Assembly (NCBI RefSeq): GCF_905221025.1
Contig: NZ_CAJNBL010000024.1
Location: forward strand, 30,518-94,517
Source of the DNA: Candidatus Nitrotoga fabula
Lineage (GTDB): Bacteria; Pseudomonadota; Gammaproteobacteria; Burkholderiales; Gallionellaceae
Length of the DNA: 64,000 nt
Direction of reading: 5' to 3'
The notes under the pieces were generated by a model, which saw nothing but the letters and a program-made list of their open reading frames with translations, was not told the origin of the DNA and ran no database searches. Shown here in pieces: positions 1-9,322 of the stretch (position 1 is the first letter of the stretch; every line of letters begins with the position of its first letter). The position numbers and the translations under genes were made by a program.

Positions 1-156
1 GATGAAAACGGCTCGTGCCACGGCTTTGTCTCCAGACTCAATGGCTTTTGCCACTTTTTTGATTGCAGTGCGCAGTTCGGAGCGCAGACTTGCATTATGT
101 TCGCGCTGTTTATCCGCCTGCCGTGCGCGTTTTCTAGCTTGTGCAGTATTTGCCAT
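1..156 (-). CDS. rpsT: 30S ribosomal protein S20 (5' part only)
   Basis: Encodes the primary 16S rRNA-binding small-subunit protein S20. The 52 codons visible read in frame to the left window edge and begin [13 protein letters not shown], the typical basic S20 N-terminus, followed by the helix containing [21 protein letters not shown]20 is usually about 87 residues, so roughly 35 C-terminal residues lie outside the window. The ATG is preceded by an AGAGAAAG-like ribosome site and a strong promoter (189-217). It is divergent from the histidine genes. Identification is firm; only the 3' end is missing. Confidence 0.95.
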   Translation of the reverse strand, partial: MANTAQARKRARQADKQREHNASLRSELRTAIKKVAKAIESGDKAVARAVFI

Positions 157-188
157 GGCAATTCTTTCTCTTGCAAAAATAAAAATAT

Positions 189-217
189 ATTATACGAAAG
201 CCCTCAGGCTTTGGCAA
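189..217 (-). promoter_or_regulatory. sigma-70 promoter of rpsT
   Basis: On the minus strand TTGCCA (217-212) and a perfect TATAAT (194-189) are separated by 17 bases. Transcription would begin near position 182, giving a leader of about 26 bases before the rpsT ATG at 156. This is read directly from the sequence; activity is inferred. Confidence 0.75.
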
Positions 218-612
218 TTGTTTGTTGTTTGCGGTGTATTTTGAGGTATTTGTCAAAATACCATCAATCGTGCAGCCTAAATTATTGTTGTCATTCAATG
301 TTGTCTGGATTGATTCGTTATCTGCAGTCGGGGTCAGCTCTATGGTTTCTTGGCCGGAGCAATCTTTAACATGGAAAGAAGACTGGCAGGTCAAGCCCTT
401 TTCTGCATCAAACCATTGGTTACCTTGTGTGTTGTTATTTGTATCTCAGAGTTGTTAAAGCAGCTGGACAGACCGCTCGCAATCATCCGGGAAGGATAGA
501 ATTCTGGCGGGGTGCATGAATTCTTGCAGGATTTGCAATCACGTTGTGCAAAATCTACCAGAATAGGATTTGAATGGGATAAAATGATCCAGTCTTAACG
601 TATTGAGATTTC
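218..612. other. Intergenic region between rpsT and hisC
   Basis: About 400 bases with only short unconvincing reading frames. It should contain the hisC promoter. A TAAAAT hexamer lies at 580-585, but no good -35 element stands 16-18 bases upstream of it. No RNA gene or attenuator-like run of His codons was seen. Confidence 0.4.
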
Positions 613-1707
613 ATGTCTGCTACCAGTTCCACTGTAACTCCTGATCAATTGTTTCGTCGAGAAGTCCTTGATCTGATGGCGTATTCTGTTCCGGACAGCT
701 TCGGCATGGCCAAGCTCGACGCAATGGAAAACCCGTATTTATTACCACAGTCCTTGCGGGAGGAAATTGCTCATATAGTGGCAGAAGCTTCAATCAATCG
801 GTATCCAGATGCGGACGCCGGCAGATTGAAGGAAAGTATTCGCGCCGTGACTGACCTGGATCAGGATATGGGTATATTGCTTGGAAATGGATCGGATGAG
901 ATCATTCAATTGCTGGCACTGGCGGTTGCGAAGCCAGGAGCCACTTTGCTGAGCGTTGAACCGTCATTTGTGATGTACCGGATGATTGCAGCTTTCACGG
1001 GACTACGATATGTCGGAGTGCCATTGACGGATGATTTTACATTGGATCTGTCCGCGGTGCTGACCGCCATGCGACAACATCAGCCGGCGCTCATATTCCT
1101 GTCTTACCCTAATAATCCAAGTGGAAACCTCTTTGATGCGGAGGCAATATCCCGGATAATAGAATCTGCTCCCGGGCTGGTGGTGGTAGATGAAGCCTAT
1201 CATGCATTTGCTGATGCCAGTTTCATGCCAATGTTGTCGCGTTATCCAAATCTGCTGGTGATGCGTACTTTCTCCAAGCTGGGAATGGCTGGCCTGCGCT
1301 TGGGGTTTATCGCGGGCAGTAAGGCATGGCTTGGGCAGCTGGAGAAGCTTCGATTGCCGTATAATGTGAACATGCTTACACAGTATGTGGCTCAAAAATT
1401 ATTGCAGCATCATGATGTACTTTTGCGCCAGGCTGAACAGATCAAACATGATCGCGCCTGGTTATATGATCGCCTGGTCGGCTTGGCGGATGTGCGGCCC
1501 TATGCTAGTGATGCCAACTTTATATTGTTCCGTGTGATGCACGCAGATCAGGTTTTTAAGGGTTTGAAGGATCGTGGCGTGCTAATCAAGAATTTGAGTA
1601 ATTCCCATCCGCTATTGCTGGACTGCCTGCGTGTAACAGTGGGCACCCAGCAAGAGAATGAGATGTTCATTCGGGCGCTGCAGGAAAGTATTCATCAATT
1701 TGTTTAG
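613..1707 (+). CDS. hisC: Histidinol-phosphate aminotransferase
   Basis: PLP-dependent class I/II aminotransferase converting imidazole acetol phosphate and glutamate to histidinol phosphate. At 364 residues it has the normal length. Visible are the substrate-side motif YPNNPSGN, the aspartate of [10 protein letters not shown], and the PLP lysine (about K222) in [14 protein letters not shown], which is the HisC signature. It opens the visible histidine block and is 20 bp from hisB. hisG and hisD, often just upstream in betaproteobacteria, are absent; rpsT is found there instead. Start ATG at 613 follows a weak TTGAGA-like site. Confidence 0.96.
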   Translation: MSATSSTVTPDQLFRREVLDLMAYSVPDSFGMAKLDAMENPYLLPQSLREEIAHIVAEASINRYPDADAGRLKESIRAVTDLDQDMGILLGNGSDEIIQLLALAVAKPGATLLSVEPSFVMYRMIAAFTGLRYVGVPLTDDFTLDLSAVLTAMRQHQPALIFLSYPNNPSGNLFDAEAISRIIESAPGLVVVDEAYHAFADASFMPMLSRYPNLLVMRTFSKLGMAGLRLGFIAGSKAWLGQLEKLRLPYNVNMLTQYVAQKLLQHHDVLLRQAEQIKHDRAWLYDRLVGLADVRPYASDANFILFRVMHADQVFKGLKDRGVLIKNLSNSHPLLLDCLRVTVGTQQENEMFIRALQESIHQFV

Positions 1708-1727
1708 GTTATCCGTTAGGGAAAATC

Positions 1728-2315
1728 ATGCGTAGTTCGCAGGTAACACGTAATACCCTCGAAACCCAGATTACGATACAACTGGATTTGGATGGAAGCG
1801 GAAAGGCCAGATTTGATACCGGATTGCCGTTCCTGGAGCATATGCTTGACCAGGTCGCGCGTCATGGCATGGTTGATCTGGACATTGTCGCCAGGGGGGA
1901 TCTGCACATTGATGCACATCACACAGTCGAAGATATCGGCATCGCTCTTGGCCAGGCGTTCAATCAGGCGGTGGAGGATAAAAATGGATTGCGACGTTAT
2001 GGTCATGCCTATGTGCCATTGGATGAAGCGTTGTCGCGCGTGGTCCTGGATATCTCAGGACGCCCAGGTCTTGAATTTAATGTAAATTTTACGCGCGCCA
2101 GTATCGGTGATTTTGATGTTGACCTGATTCATGAGTTTTTTCAAGGTTTTGTCAATCATGCGCTGGTGACATTACACATTGATAATCTGGTGGGGAAAAA
2201 TGCTCATCATCAGGCGGAGACAGTATTCAAGGCTTTTGGCCGTGCCCTGCGCATGGCTCTTGAGATCGACCCGCGCATGGAAGGAATGATGCCTTCTACC
2301 AAGGGTGTTTTATAA
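1728..2315 (+). CDS. hisB: Imidazoleglycerol-phosphate dehydratase
   Basis: Manganese enzyme dehydrating imidazole glycerol phosphate to imidazole acetol phosphate. The 195-residue length fits the monofunctional bacterial form, without the N-terminal histidinol-phosphatase domain of enteric HisB. The two metal-binding repeats are plain: [12 protein letters not shown] near residue 62 and [18 protein letters not shown] near residue 165. It lies between hisC and hisH; the 153-bp space before hisH is larger than elsewhere in the block and may hold a secondary promoter. Confidence 0.97.
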   Translation: MRSSQVTRNTLETQITIQLDLDGSGKARFDTGLPFLEHMLDQVARHGMVDLDIVARGDLHIDAHHTVEDIGIALGQAFNQAVEDKNGLRRYGHAYVPLDEALSRVVLDISGRPGLEFNVNFTRASIGDFDVDLIHEFFQGFVNHALVTLHIDNLVGKNAHHQAETVFKAFGRALRMALEIDPRMEGMMPSTKGVL

Positions 2316-2468
2316 GTTTTTCCATGGCTTTGAAAAACAATATTGAAATGGGACAATGCATTCAATGCAGCTGGAGGATGCGTGCGACTGATCGCGAGAA
2401 ATTAGCAGGGCAGCCAGCATTACGCAGTCATTCATTGCCTGGATACGTAATATTCCACGAATAGCGTC

Positions 2469-3104
2469 ATGGCAGATATCGCAATCATAGATTACGGCAT
2501 GGGTAACCTGCGTTCAGTGCATCAGGCCTTGCACACCGTTGCGCCCAACGCTTCAATTGTGGTTACCAGTGATCCGCAGGAGGTTCGCCAGGCTGGGCGC
2601 GTAGTTTTCCCTGGACAGGGAGCAATGCCAGATTGCATCCGCGAGCTGGAAGAGCGCGGACTGCGTGAAACGGTGCTGAATGCTGCCCGAACCAAACCTT
2701 TCCTGGGTATCTGTATCGGCCTGCAAATGTTGTTCGAGCATAGTGAAGAGGGCGATGTCCCTGGATTAGCCATTCTGCCAGGCAGGGTGGTGCGCTTTGG
2801 CGAAAACCTGGTCGATTCACAGAACAATAAACTTAAAGTGCCGCATATGGGATGGAATCAGGTGCTTTATGGAAACCATCCCTTATGGGATGGCATAGAT
2901 CAGAATTCTCGTTTTTATTTCGTACATAGTTATTATGTATGTCCCATGGATGAGCAGCTTGTTCAGGCCACCAGCTGTTATCCTCGGCCTTTTGTTTGCG
3001 CGGTAGGGAGAGAAAATATATTTGCGGTTCAGTTCCATCCGGAAAAGAGTCAGCATGCCGGGTTGAAGCTACTGGAAAATTTTGTGAACTGGGCGCCAGT
3101 TTAA
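2469..3104 (+). CDS. hisH: Imidazole glycerol phosphate synthase, glutaminase subunit
   Basis: Class I glutamine amidotransferase that feeds ammonia to HisF. Begins MADIAIIDYGMGNLRSV. The catalytic triad is visible: nucleophile C82 in GICIGLQ and H190/E192 in VQFHPEKS. At 211 residues it is of normal size. hisA follows 30 bp after the stop if hisA starts at its ATG. It pairs with HisF, encoded two genes downstream. Confidence 0.97.
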   Translation: MADIAIIDYGMGNLRSVHQALHTVAPNASIVVTSDPQEVRQAGRVVFPGQGAMPDCIRELEERGLRETVLNAARTKPFLGICIGLQMLFEHSEEGDVPGLAILPGRVVRFGENLVDSQNNKLKVPHMGWNQVLYGNHPLWDGIDQNSRFYFVHSYYVCPMDEQLVQATSCYPRPFVCAVGRENIFAVQFHPEKSQHAGLKLLENFVNWAPV

Positions 3105-3134
3105 TTTTTGTTTTTACATTGTTTATATGCTGCC

Positions 3135-3899
3135 ATGTTGATTATTCCCGCGATTGATTTAAAAGATGGACATTGCGTACGCCTTCGCCAGGGGTTGATG
3201 GAAGATGCTACTGTGTTTTCCGAAGATCCAGCGGCAATGGCGCTGCATTGGGTCGAACAGGGCGCTCGCCGCTTGCATCTGGTCGATTTGAATGGTGCGT
3301 TTGCCGGAAAGCCCAAGAACGAGCCGGCGATCCGCAATATAGTGGAAGCGGTTGGGCTGGACGTGCCTATCCAGTTAGGGGGTGGAATTCGTGATCTGGA
3401 AACCATCGAGCGTTATCTTGATATCGGGGTAACTTATATAATCATCGGCACCGCAGCTGTGAAGACTCCTGGATTCCTGCATGAGGCATGCGATACCTTC
3501 CCGGGGCATATCATGGTAGGACTGGATGCGAACAGCGGCAAAGTGGCGGTCGACGGCTGGTCAAAGGTAACCGGACATGATGTGCTTGATCTGGCAAAGC
3601 GCTTTGAAGGGTATGGCATTGAAGCCATTATCTATACGGACATTGGACGGGATGGCATGCTTTCAGGCGTAAATATTCCTGCCACTGTGGAACTGGCCCG
3701 CGAGTTGACTGTTCCGGTCATTGCCAGCGGCGGCATTACCAATCTTGATGACGTGCATGCCCTGTGCGCAGTGCAGGACAGCGGCATTACCGGTGCGATA
3801 ACCGGCCGCGCGATATATGAGGATACTTTGGACTTTGCCGAGGCGCAAAAGCTGGCGGATAAATTAACTTCAGACAGAACCCTTGCGAGTCATGGATAG
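3135..3899 (+). CDS. hisA: ProFAR isomerase (phosphoribosylformimino-AICAR-P isomerase)
   Basis: TIM-barrel enzyme catalysing the Amadori rearrangement of ProFAR to PRFAR. The ATG at 3135 gives [20 protein letters not shown], with the general base D8 in the expected place; a TTG 27 bases upstream would add nine residues with no family resemblance. The second catalytic aspartate sits in [11 protein letters not shown], and the phosphate-binding segments LGGGIR and ASGGI are present. 254 residues. HisA and HisF are sister half-barrel duplications. Confidence 0.96.
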   Translation: MLIIPAIDLKDGHCVRLRQGLMEDATVFSEDPAAMALHWVEQGARRLHLVDLNGAFAGKPKNEPAIRNIVEAVGLDVPIQLGGGIRDLETIERYLDIGVTYIIIGTAAVKTPGFLHEACDTFPGHIMVGLDANSGKVAVDGWSKVTGHDVLDLAKRFEGYGIEAIIYTDIGRDGMLSGVNIPATVELARELTVPVIASGGITNLDDVHALCAVQDSGITGAITGRAIYEDTLDFAEAQKLADKLTSDRTLASHG

Positions 3900-3936
3900 T
3901 GATGGGCATTTTTTTCACTGGATACCGGTAAATAAC

Positions 3937-4695
3937 ATGCTGGCAAAACGTATCATTCCCTGTCTGGACGTAACGGCTGGGCGCGTGGTCAAGGGGATTC
4001 ATTTTGTCGAACTGCGCGATGCAGGGGACCCGGTGGAAATCGCACGCCGTTATGACGAACAGGGGGCGGATGAGCTGACTTTTCTTGATATTACTGCCAG
4101 TTCAGATGACCGCGGGATTCTCTTTCGTATTATTGAGCAGGTGGCAGAACAGGTATTCATACCGCTCACCGTAGGTGGCGGCGTACGTCAGGTGGAGGAT
4201 GTGCGCAACCTTCTCAATGCCGGTGCGGACAAAGTAAGCATGAATACGTCAGCTGTGCTTGATCCGCAACTGGTGGCGAAGGCTTCCGGGCGTTTCGGTT
4301 CGCAATGCATTGTGGTAGCAATCGATGCCAAACAGGTTCGGCCTGGTCATTGGGAGGTCTTTACCCATGGGGGGCGTAAATCTACTGGGCTGGATGTAAT
4401 AGAATGGGCTGAAAAGGTGCAGGCGTTGGGTGCGGGAGAAATTCTGTTAACCAGCATGGATCGTGATGGCAGTAAAATCGGATACGATCTGCAACTGCTC
4501 CGCATGGTGTCGGATGCACTGGAAATTCCGCTGATTGCCAGCGGAGGTGCAGGTACTCTGCAGCATCTGGTGGATGGAGTGCGCCTTGGGGGTGCGGATG
4601 CAGTGCTGGCGGCCAGCATCTTTCATTATGGTGAATTTACCATTCAGCAAGCCAAGCAATATATGGCAGAGCAGGGAATCGAGGTGCGGTTGTGA
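3937..4695 (+). CDS. hisF: Imidazole glycerol phosphate synthase, cyclase subunit
   Basis: TIM-barrel cyclase that converts PRFAR plus HisH-derived ammonia into imidazole glycerol phosphate and AICAR. The ATG at 3937 gives the family N-terminus [12 protein letters not shown] with the catalytic aspartate; an upstream in-frame ATG at 3892 would add unrelated residues. The second catalytic aspartate is in [14 protein letters not shown]. 252 residues, normal. Its stop overlaps the GTG start of hisI. Confidence 0.97.
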   Translation: MLAKRIIPCLDVTAGRVVKGIHFVELRDAGDPVEIARRYDEQGADELTFLDITASSDDRGILFRIIEQVAEQVFIPLTVGGGVRQVEDVRNLLNAGADKVSMNTSAVLDPQLVAKASGRFGSQCIVVAIDAKQVRPGHWEVFTHGGRKSTGLDVIEWAEKVQALGAGEILLTSMDRDGSKIGYDLQLLRMVSDALEIPLIASGGAGTLQHLVDGVRLGGADAVLAASIFHYGEFTIQQAKQYMAEQGIEVRL

Positions 4696-5093
4696 GTGAT
4701 CTCTGGCTGAATAAGATCAGCTGGTCGGAAGAAGGGCTGGTACCGGTTATCGCACAGGATGCTGACAGTGGATGCGTTTTGATGATGGCATGGATGAATC
4801 GTGAGGCGGTCAAGCGGACTGTTCAGTCGGGTGAGGCGGTATACTGGTCCCGCTCGCGTAAAAAGCTCTGGCACAAGGGCGAAGAATCCGGCAATATTCA
4901 GCATGTGCAGGAAATTCGACTGGATTGCGATGGGGATGTCATTTTGATGAAAGTGGTGCAGGCAGGGGGAATTGCCTGTCATACCGGGAGAGCGCACTGC
5001 TTCTACAACCGCCTGGAGCAGGAGAAATGGGTGGAAATCGAACCTGTCCTGAAGTCGCCGGAGGATTTGTACCGGAAGAAACATAGTCAATGA
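4692..5093 (+). CDS. hisI: Phosphoribosyl-AMP cyclohydrolase
   Basis: Zinc enzyme opening the adenine ring of phosphoribosyl-AMP. 133 residues, the stand-alone form; the pyrophosphohydrolase is encoded separately by hisE rather than fused as in enteric bacteria. The motif [11 protein letters not shown] carries zinc-binding cysteines, and [17 protein letters not shown] is the classic active-site segment. The GTG start overlaps the hisF stop (GTGA) and its own stop overlaps the hisE ATG (ATGA), indicating translational coupling. Confidence 0.97.
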   Translation: MSDLWLNKISWSEEGLVPVIAQDADSGCVLMMAWMNREAVKRTVQSGEAVYWSRSRKKLWHKGEESGNIQHVQEIRLDCDGDVILMKVVQAGGIACHTGRAHCFYNRLEQEKWVEIEPVLKSPEDLYRKKHSQ

Positions 5094-5410
5094 ACAACGA
5101 TATTTTGCAGAACCTGACAGAAATTATCATCGCCCGCAAGGGAGCGCCGGTTGAAAGTTCGTATGTTGCCCGGTTGTTCAGCAAAGGTGAGGATGCCATC
5201 CTGAAAAAAATCGGGGAAGAAGCCACGGAGGTGCTATTGGCTGCCAAAAGCTCCGACAGGCAGCATCTGATCTATGAAATGGCGGATTTATGGTTCCACT
5301 GCATGGTATTGCTTGCCCAGCATGGCTCGAATGCAGACGATGTGCTGAAAGAGCTGGCCCGTCGGGAAGGCGTGTCCGGTCTGATCGAGAAAGCGGGTCG
5401 CAAGGGATAA
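5090..5410 (+). CDS. hisE: Phosphoribosyl-ATP pyrophosphohydrolase
   Basis: MazG-fold enzyme hydrolysing phosphoribosyl-ATP to phosphoribosyl-AMP and pyrophosphate. 106 residues, normal. The metal-binding helices carry [13 protein letters not shown] and [14 protein letters not shown], with the EExxE and ExxD patterns of the all-alpha NTP pyrophosphatases. ATGA overlap with hisI. It is the last histidine gene of the block; hinT follows after 252 bp. Confidence 0.95.
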   Translation: MNNDILQNLTEIIIARKGAPVESSYVARLFSKGEDAILKKIGEEATEVLLAAKSSDRQHLIYEMADLWFHCMVLLAQHGSNADDVLKELARREGVSGLIEKAGRKG

Positions 5411-5411
5411 T

Positions 5412-5439
5412 GTTCACAAGGGTGAGTTCACAAGGGTGA
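5412..5439. repeat. 14-bp perfect tandem repeat, two copies
   Basis: GTTCACAAGGGTGA occurs twice head to tail, directly after the hisE stop codon. It is probably a small slippage duplication in the intergenic space. Confidence 0.9.
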
Positions 5440-5662
5440 ATTGACGCTGAATATCTGTGCCAGGCAGTGGCCAGGCAAATTGAATGGCTGCCGTGAGATG
5501 CATACGTATTGCAATCGAAAATTATAGTGAGTGCGCTGAGTGACCTGTCTGGATGTGCGCTAGCCCGGACAATTTTCGGGAATGAATTTTTGAGCAGGAC
5601 ATATGTCTATCGGATTCCTGTAATAGAATGATGGAAGTTGGGCCGAGTTCGAGGGGCCAAAA

Positions 5663-6001
5663 ATGGATGACTGTATTTTTTGCAAGATAGTTCGCGGTGA
5701 TATCCCATGCCGAAAGGTGTATGATGACGGCGAATTATTGGCTTTCCATGATATTCACCCGGCTGCGAAAGTGCATTTCATGCTGATTCCAAAGACTCAT
5801 ATGGATTCACTGCTTGAAGCGGAAGATTCTCATGCCCCGTTGCTTGGAAGGATGCTGGTGCTGGCGCCCAGGCTGGCAAGGGAACAGGGATTGAACAATG
5901 GCTTTCGCACAGTGATCAATACGGGAAAAGGCGGCGGGCAGGAAGTGTTTCACTTGCATATTCATATCATTGGTGACGATGTTTCCCCCGTGGTCGGATA
6001 G
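5663..6001 (+). CDS. hinT: HIT-family purine nucleoside phosphoramidase
   Basis: Histidine-triad hydrolase of the Hint branch, acting on AMP-lysine-type phosphoramidates in the cytoplasm. Begins [15 protein letters not shown], which resembles bacterial HinT, and ends with the triad HLHIHII (H97, H99, H101, with H99 expected to be the nucleophile). 112 residues. An HIT gene between hisE and tatA is a common arrangement in beta- and gammaproteobacteria. The ATG follows a GAGGGG ribosome site. Confidence 0.93.
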   Translation: MDDCIFCKIVRGDIPCRKVYDDGELLAFHDIHPAAKVHFMLIPKTHMDSLLEAEDSHAPLLGRMLVLAPRLAREQGLNNGFRTVINTGKGGGQEVFHLHIHIIGDDVSPVVG

Positions 6002-6036
6002 GATCAAAGCAATTTAATTTTTTAGGAGAAAGTAAA

Positions 6037-6267
6037 ATGGGTTCATTCAGTATTTGGCATTGGTTGGTTGTACTGCTGGTCGTCATTCTGATTTTCGGTA
6101 CCAAAAAACTGCGCAACATGGGTGCGGATCTGGGCGGTGCGATGAAAGGTTTCAGGGAGGGCATGCGTGCCGATCCGGAACCACAAGAGCCAGTGGTCAA
6201 GAAAGTGGAACAGGGTGGTCAGACCATAGAGGGCGAGATAAAAGAAAAAAGCCAGACAAATGCATAA
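6037..6267 (+). CDS. tatA: Sec-independent protein translocase subunit TatA
   Basis: Small single-span membrane protein that oligomerises to form the twin-arginine export path. The sequence shows the short N-terminal membrane helix ([15 protein letters not shown]), the hinge [14 protein letters not shown], an amphipathic helix ending at KGFREGM, and a charged tail. 76 residues. Strong ribosome site AGGAGAAAG before the ATG. First gene of tatABC. Confidence 0.96.
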   Translation: MGSFSIWHWLVVLLVVILIFGTKKLRNMGADLGGAMKGFREGMRADPEPQEPVVKKVEQGGQTIEGEIKEKSQTNA

Positions 6268-6282
6268 ACCGACCTGAACGCC

Positions 6283-7011
6283 ATGTTTGACGTCAATTTC
6301 TCTGAAATGATGGTGATTGCGATTGTCGCTTTCATTGTCATTGGTCCTGAGCGCCTGCCAAAGGTGGCGCGTACCCTTGGGCATCTTGTGGGGCGCGGAC
6401 AACGCTATATCAGTAGCGTCAAGGCAGATATCGAACGGGATTTCGCCATCGAGGAATTGCGCAAGCTGCAGGAGAAGGTACAAAGTGATTACAAGGCTGC
6501 CGAAGGAGCTGTCAGCCAGGCGACCCAAACCCTGAACATGCATGCACAGGATTTTACCCAGTCTGTTACTCAGCAGGTGGAGCAGGTCAGGGAAGGCATT
6601 ATCCAGCAGTCGCAAATCAACTTGGACAAGCAGTCTGAGCAGGAGAATCTTTTCCCCAAGGCAGATCCGAAAGACTATGTTCTGCAACCGCTGAACCGTG
6701 AGCCTACGAAAGAAGAGCTTGAGCACAAAGCGGTAGCCATGTCGTACCAGGAGGCGACCCGTAATTTGCATGCACAGCAGGAAGAGGCACGCAAAAAGCG
6801 AATCGAGCAGGAAAAGCAGCGCATTGAAGAAGAGAAGCTGCGAAAATTGCAGGAAAACAAAGATCAGCAAGCTCAGGCGAATAACCCGTCAGTGCAGCCG
6901 GGTCATCCAGAAACCCATAATACCGGGAACTTATCCCCATCATCCAGTATGCAGCCGGAGCAGCCCGGTTTGCAGGTTACTGCCGAGCATAAGAAATTTC
7001 CCATTGATTAA
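6283..7011 (+). CDS. tatB: Sec-independent protein translocase subunit TatB
   Basis: Membrane protein that with TatC forms the receptor for twin-arginine signal peptides. N-terminal MFDVNFSEMMVIAIVAFIVIGPERLPKVART contains the conserved membrane glutamate and the GPERLP hinge. At 242 residues it exceeds the 170-odd of enteric TatB: residues about 135-195 form a Glu/Lys/Arg/Gln-rich predicted coiled coil (repeated EEARKKRIEQEKQ-like heptads), followed by a Pro/Ser/Gln-rich tail. The stop shares one base with the tatC start. Confidence 0.93.
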   Translation: MFDVNFSEMMVIAIVAFIVIGPERLPKVARTLGHLVGRGQRYISSVKADIERDFAIEELRKLQEKVQSDYKAAEGAVSQATQTLNMHAQDFTQSVTQQVEQVREGIIQQSQINLDKQSEQENLFPKADPKDYVLQPLNREPTKEELEHKAVAMSYQEATRNLHAQQEEARKKRIEQEKQRIEEEKLRKLQENKDQQAQANNPSVQPGHPETHNTGNLSPSSSMQPEQPGLQVTAEHKKFPID

Positions 7012-7766
7012 TGAGCACTAGCGACGATAACACCAACGAAACGTTCGTTTCCCACCTGCTCGAACTGCGTACGCGATTGTTATATGCTTTCGGGGGGCTA
7101 TTACTGGTATTCATTTGTCTGATTCCATGGGCCAGCGATCTTTATGCGCTCCTGGCGGAACCGTTGATTGCCAAGTTGCCCAAGGGCGGACAAATGATTG
7201 CGATAGATGTCATTACGCCATTTTTTGTACCGATCAAGGTGGCGATGATGGTTGCATTTCTGATTTCGCTACCCTATTTACTCTATCAGGCCTGGCTTTT
7301 TGTCGCGCCCGGGATGCACGAGCATGAAAAACGCCTGATGTTGCCGCTTATTACGGCCAGCGTGATCTTGTTCTTTTTGGGTATGACGTTTGCTTATTTT
7401 CTTGTGTTTCCTGTTGTGTTCGGGTTTTTCAGCGGAGTGGCGCCACAGGGCGTTGCAATGATGACCGACATCGACAAGTACCTGAGTTTTGTAATGGGGA
7501 TGTTCCTTGCTTTCGGTGTGACTTTTGAAGTGCCGGTAGCTGTGGTGGTGATGGTTAAAATGGAAATGGTAACCATAGCCAAGCTCAAGGAAATCCGGCC
7601 TTACATTGTGGTCGGCGCGTTTATTCTGGGCGCCCTTCTGACCCCGCCGGACGTCGTATCGCAGTTCATGCTCGCCATACCGCTGTGGTTATTGTATGAA
7701 GCGGGGATAGTGGTGGCGGGGATAATGAGCAAAGGGTCGGCTCAGGTTGAAGCGAACAATGGATAA
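7011..7766 (+). CDS. tatC: Sec-independent protein translocase subunit TatC
   Basis: Six-span inner-membrane receptor for twin-arginine signal peptides. The cytoplasmic N-terminus carries FVSHLLELRTRLLYA, which matches the conserved SHLxELRxR element that contacts the signal peptide; FLISLPYLLYQAWLFVAPGMHEHEKR is split over helix 2 and its loop; LGALLTPPDVVSQ is conserved in the last helices. 251 residues. The ATG overlaps the tatB TAA by one base (TAATG). Confidence 0.96.
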   Translation: MSTSDDNTNETFVSHLLELRTRLLYAFGGLLLVFICLIPWASDLYALLAEPLIAKLPKGGQMIAIDVITPFFVPIKVAMMVAFLISLPYLLYQAWLFVAPGMHEHEKRLMLPLITASVILFFLGMTFAYFLVFPVVFGFFSGVAPQGVAMMTDIDKYLSFVMGMFLAFGVTFEVPVAVVVMVKMEMVTIAKLKEIRPYIVVGAFILGALLTPPDVVSQFMLAIPLWLLYEAGIVVAGIMSKGSAQVEANNG

Positions 7767-7798
7767 TCCGTCAAGCGTATGCACTCCCCGTGGAATCT

Positions 7799-7827
7799 AC
7801 CGGGGTTCCCGCAGAATTGACCCCGGT
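7799..7827. terminator. Inverted repeat between convergent tatC and the HtrA-type gene
   Basis: ACCGGGGT (7799-7806) and ACCCCGGT (7820-7827) form a perfect 8-bp stem with a 13-base loop in the 60-bp space between the two convergent stop codons. No T-run follows on either strand, so a bidirectional or Rho-assisted terminator is only a suggestion. Confidence 0.35.
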
Positions 7828-8987
7828 CATTCCAGATTTTTCGGTATGGGTCTTTTTCCAACCTTGACCTGTACCACGACTTTTCGCTGATTACGCAGCA
7901 GCTTCAGCATCACTACCTTGCCGGGAGGCAAGCTGGCAATGGTTTCCAGCATGGAGCTGGAATCGGATTGCAGCTGTATGTTATCCACCATGGTCAGGAT
8001 GTCACCAGAACGAACCCCACCTTTTTCAGCCGGTCCGCCGCGAACCACTTCTGAAATCAATATCCCCTGAATATTGTCCGGTTTCGCCAGCTCAGGCGTG
8101 AGTTCCTGTACTGCAACACCGATCCACCCACGTGTCACGGAACCATTCTGGATAATTTGTTCCATAATTTTTTTTGCAGTGCTGACCGGAATGGCAAAAC
8201 CGATACCCAGGGAGCCTCCATTGGGTGAGTAGATTGCGCTGTTAATACCGATCAGGTTGCCGTTGATATCTACCAGCGCGCCTCCCGAATTCCCCGGGTT
8301 GATTGCTGCATCGGTCTGGATAAAGTTCTCGAAAGTATTCAGCCCCAGGTGGTTGCGTTTAACAGCACTGACTATGCCCATCGTAACCGTTTGACCTACC
8401 CCGAACGGGTTGCCGATAGCCAGCACGATATCGCCTACCTGCGCCTGATCAGGATGACCAAAAGTGATGGCAGGGATGATGCCGGGTAAATCAATTTTGA
8501 TGACAGCAAGATCCGATTCCGGGTCGGAACCGATAATGCGGGCCCGGGTTTTGCGTCCGTCGGCCAAAGCCACTTCAATCTGGTCCGCCGCTTCCACGAC
8601 ATGGCTGTTTGTGAGAATGTAACCGTTCTGGCTGATGATGACGCCGGAACCCAGGTTAGAGCCATGTTGCTGTGAATTATCCAGCTCGTCGCCAAAAAAG
8701 AAACGGAACCGCGGGTCATCCATTAACGGGTGCGTGGATTTCTTGATTTCAGTGCTGGTGAATACATTTACCACCGTGGGCATGACTTTCTGTGCCGCCG
8801 CGCGGAAACCGGCAGCAGGCGGCTCTCCGGAGCGGGTGGGATGCGGCTGGACGCTTTCATGCAGGGTAATGACGCCGTTTGGTGCCTTTGCAGGCAGAAG
8901 CCCGGGTTTCAGGGTGCTGAGAACAAAAAATACCGCCAGGCCAATCGTAGTGGCTTGAGCGAACAAGATCCAGAGCTTACGCATCAT
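7827..8987 (-). CDS. Membrane-anchored periplasmic HtrA-type serine protease (DegS-like)
   Basis: Trypsin-fold S1C protease with one N-terminal membrane anchor (about residues 5-24), a Pro-rich linker, a protease domain and a single PDZ domain (about 270-365), the DegS architecture rather than the two-PDZ DegP/DegQ. The catalytic triad reads H129 (TNSHVVE), D159 (SDLAVIKID) and S234 (NPGNSGGALVD). 386 residues. A second ATG one codon in is equally usable. Its likely role is periplasmic stress sensing or protein quality control; a site-1 function on RseA is possible, but no rse genes are nearby. Confidence 0.9.
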   Translation of the reverse strand: MMRKLWILFAQATTIGLAVFFVLSTLKPGLLPAKAPNGVITLHESVQPHPTRSGEPPAAGFRAAAQKVMPTVVNVFTSTEIKKSTHPLMDDPRFRFFFGDELDNSQQHGSNLGSGVIISQNGYILTNSHVVEAADQIEVALADGRKTRARIIGSDPESDLAVIKIDLPGIIPAITFGHPDQAQVGDIVLAIGNPFGVGQTVTMGIVSAVKRNHLGLNTFENFIQTDAAINPGNSGGALVDINGNLIGINSAIYSPNGGSLGIGFAIPVSTAKKIMEQIIQNGSVTRGWIGVAVQELTPELAKPDNIQGILISEVVRGGPAEKGGVRSGDILTMVDNIQLQSDSSSMLETIASLPPGKVVMLKLLRNQRKVVVQVKVGKRPIPKNLE

Positions 8988-9322
8988 GTAATGGCGGCAT
9001 CCTTTCAGAATCTAGCCGACTGAGCGCATATCCTGAAATTGCATGGGGCATATGCCGGGGACAATTGCTCCTGCGAATATCCGCATGTGGAAGGGGATAT
9101 GGCTGGGTCAGGCAATGAAAACATTTCAGCAGGTTAGACATCTGAAATGGCTAAATATTGCATGACAGAATTAAGCGATGGCTTAACGGCATGAAATGTA
9201 AATGAAAATATAAAGTCAGGGTGATTGTAGCACTGGTCCCGGTTGCAATAACAGAGGGATTTCAAGTTTTGGCGTGAGGATTTCAAGTAAAATCGGGTAT
9301 CGAATGATCCAGAGATAACACC
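8988..9322. other. Divergent promoter region
   Basis: 335 bp between the starts of the DegS-like gene and the Nif3 gene. No coding sequence is supported. It is AT-rich near 9160-9300 and contains a 10-bp palindrome GGCATATGCC at 9047-9056. No clear pair of promoter hexamers was assigned. Confidence 0.4.

Noticed and set aside
222..458. Short plus-strand frames between rpsT and hisC.
   Set aside because: No ribosome sites of note, no conserved features, and overlapping frames of similar length on both strands as expected by chance.
6043..6870. 275-codon hydrophobic frame on the minus strand.
   Set aside because: Antisense to tatA and tatB, whose overlap structure and motifs are unambiguous; Leu/Phe richness is a by-product of the Glu/Lys codons on the coding strand.
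9047..9056. GGCATATGCC palindrome in the divergent promoter region.
   Set aside because: Ten bases, single occurrence noticed, no known regulator assigned; too short to claim as an operator.
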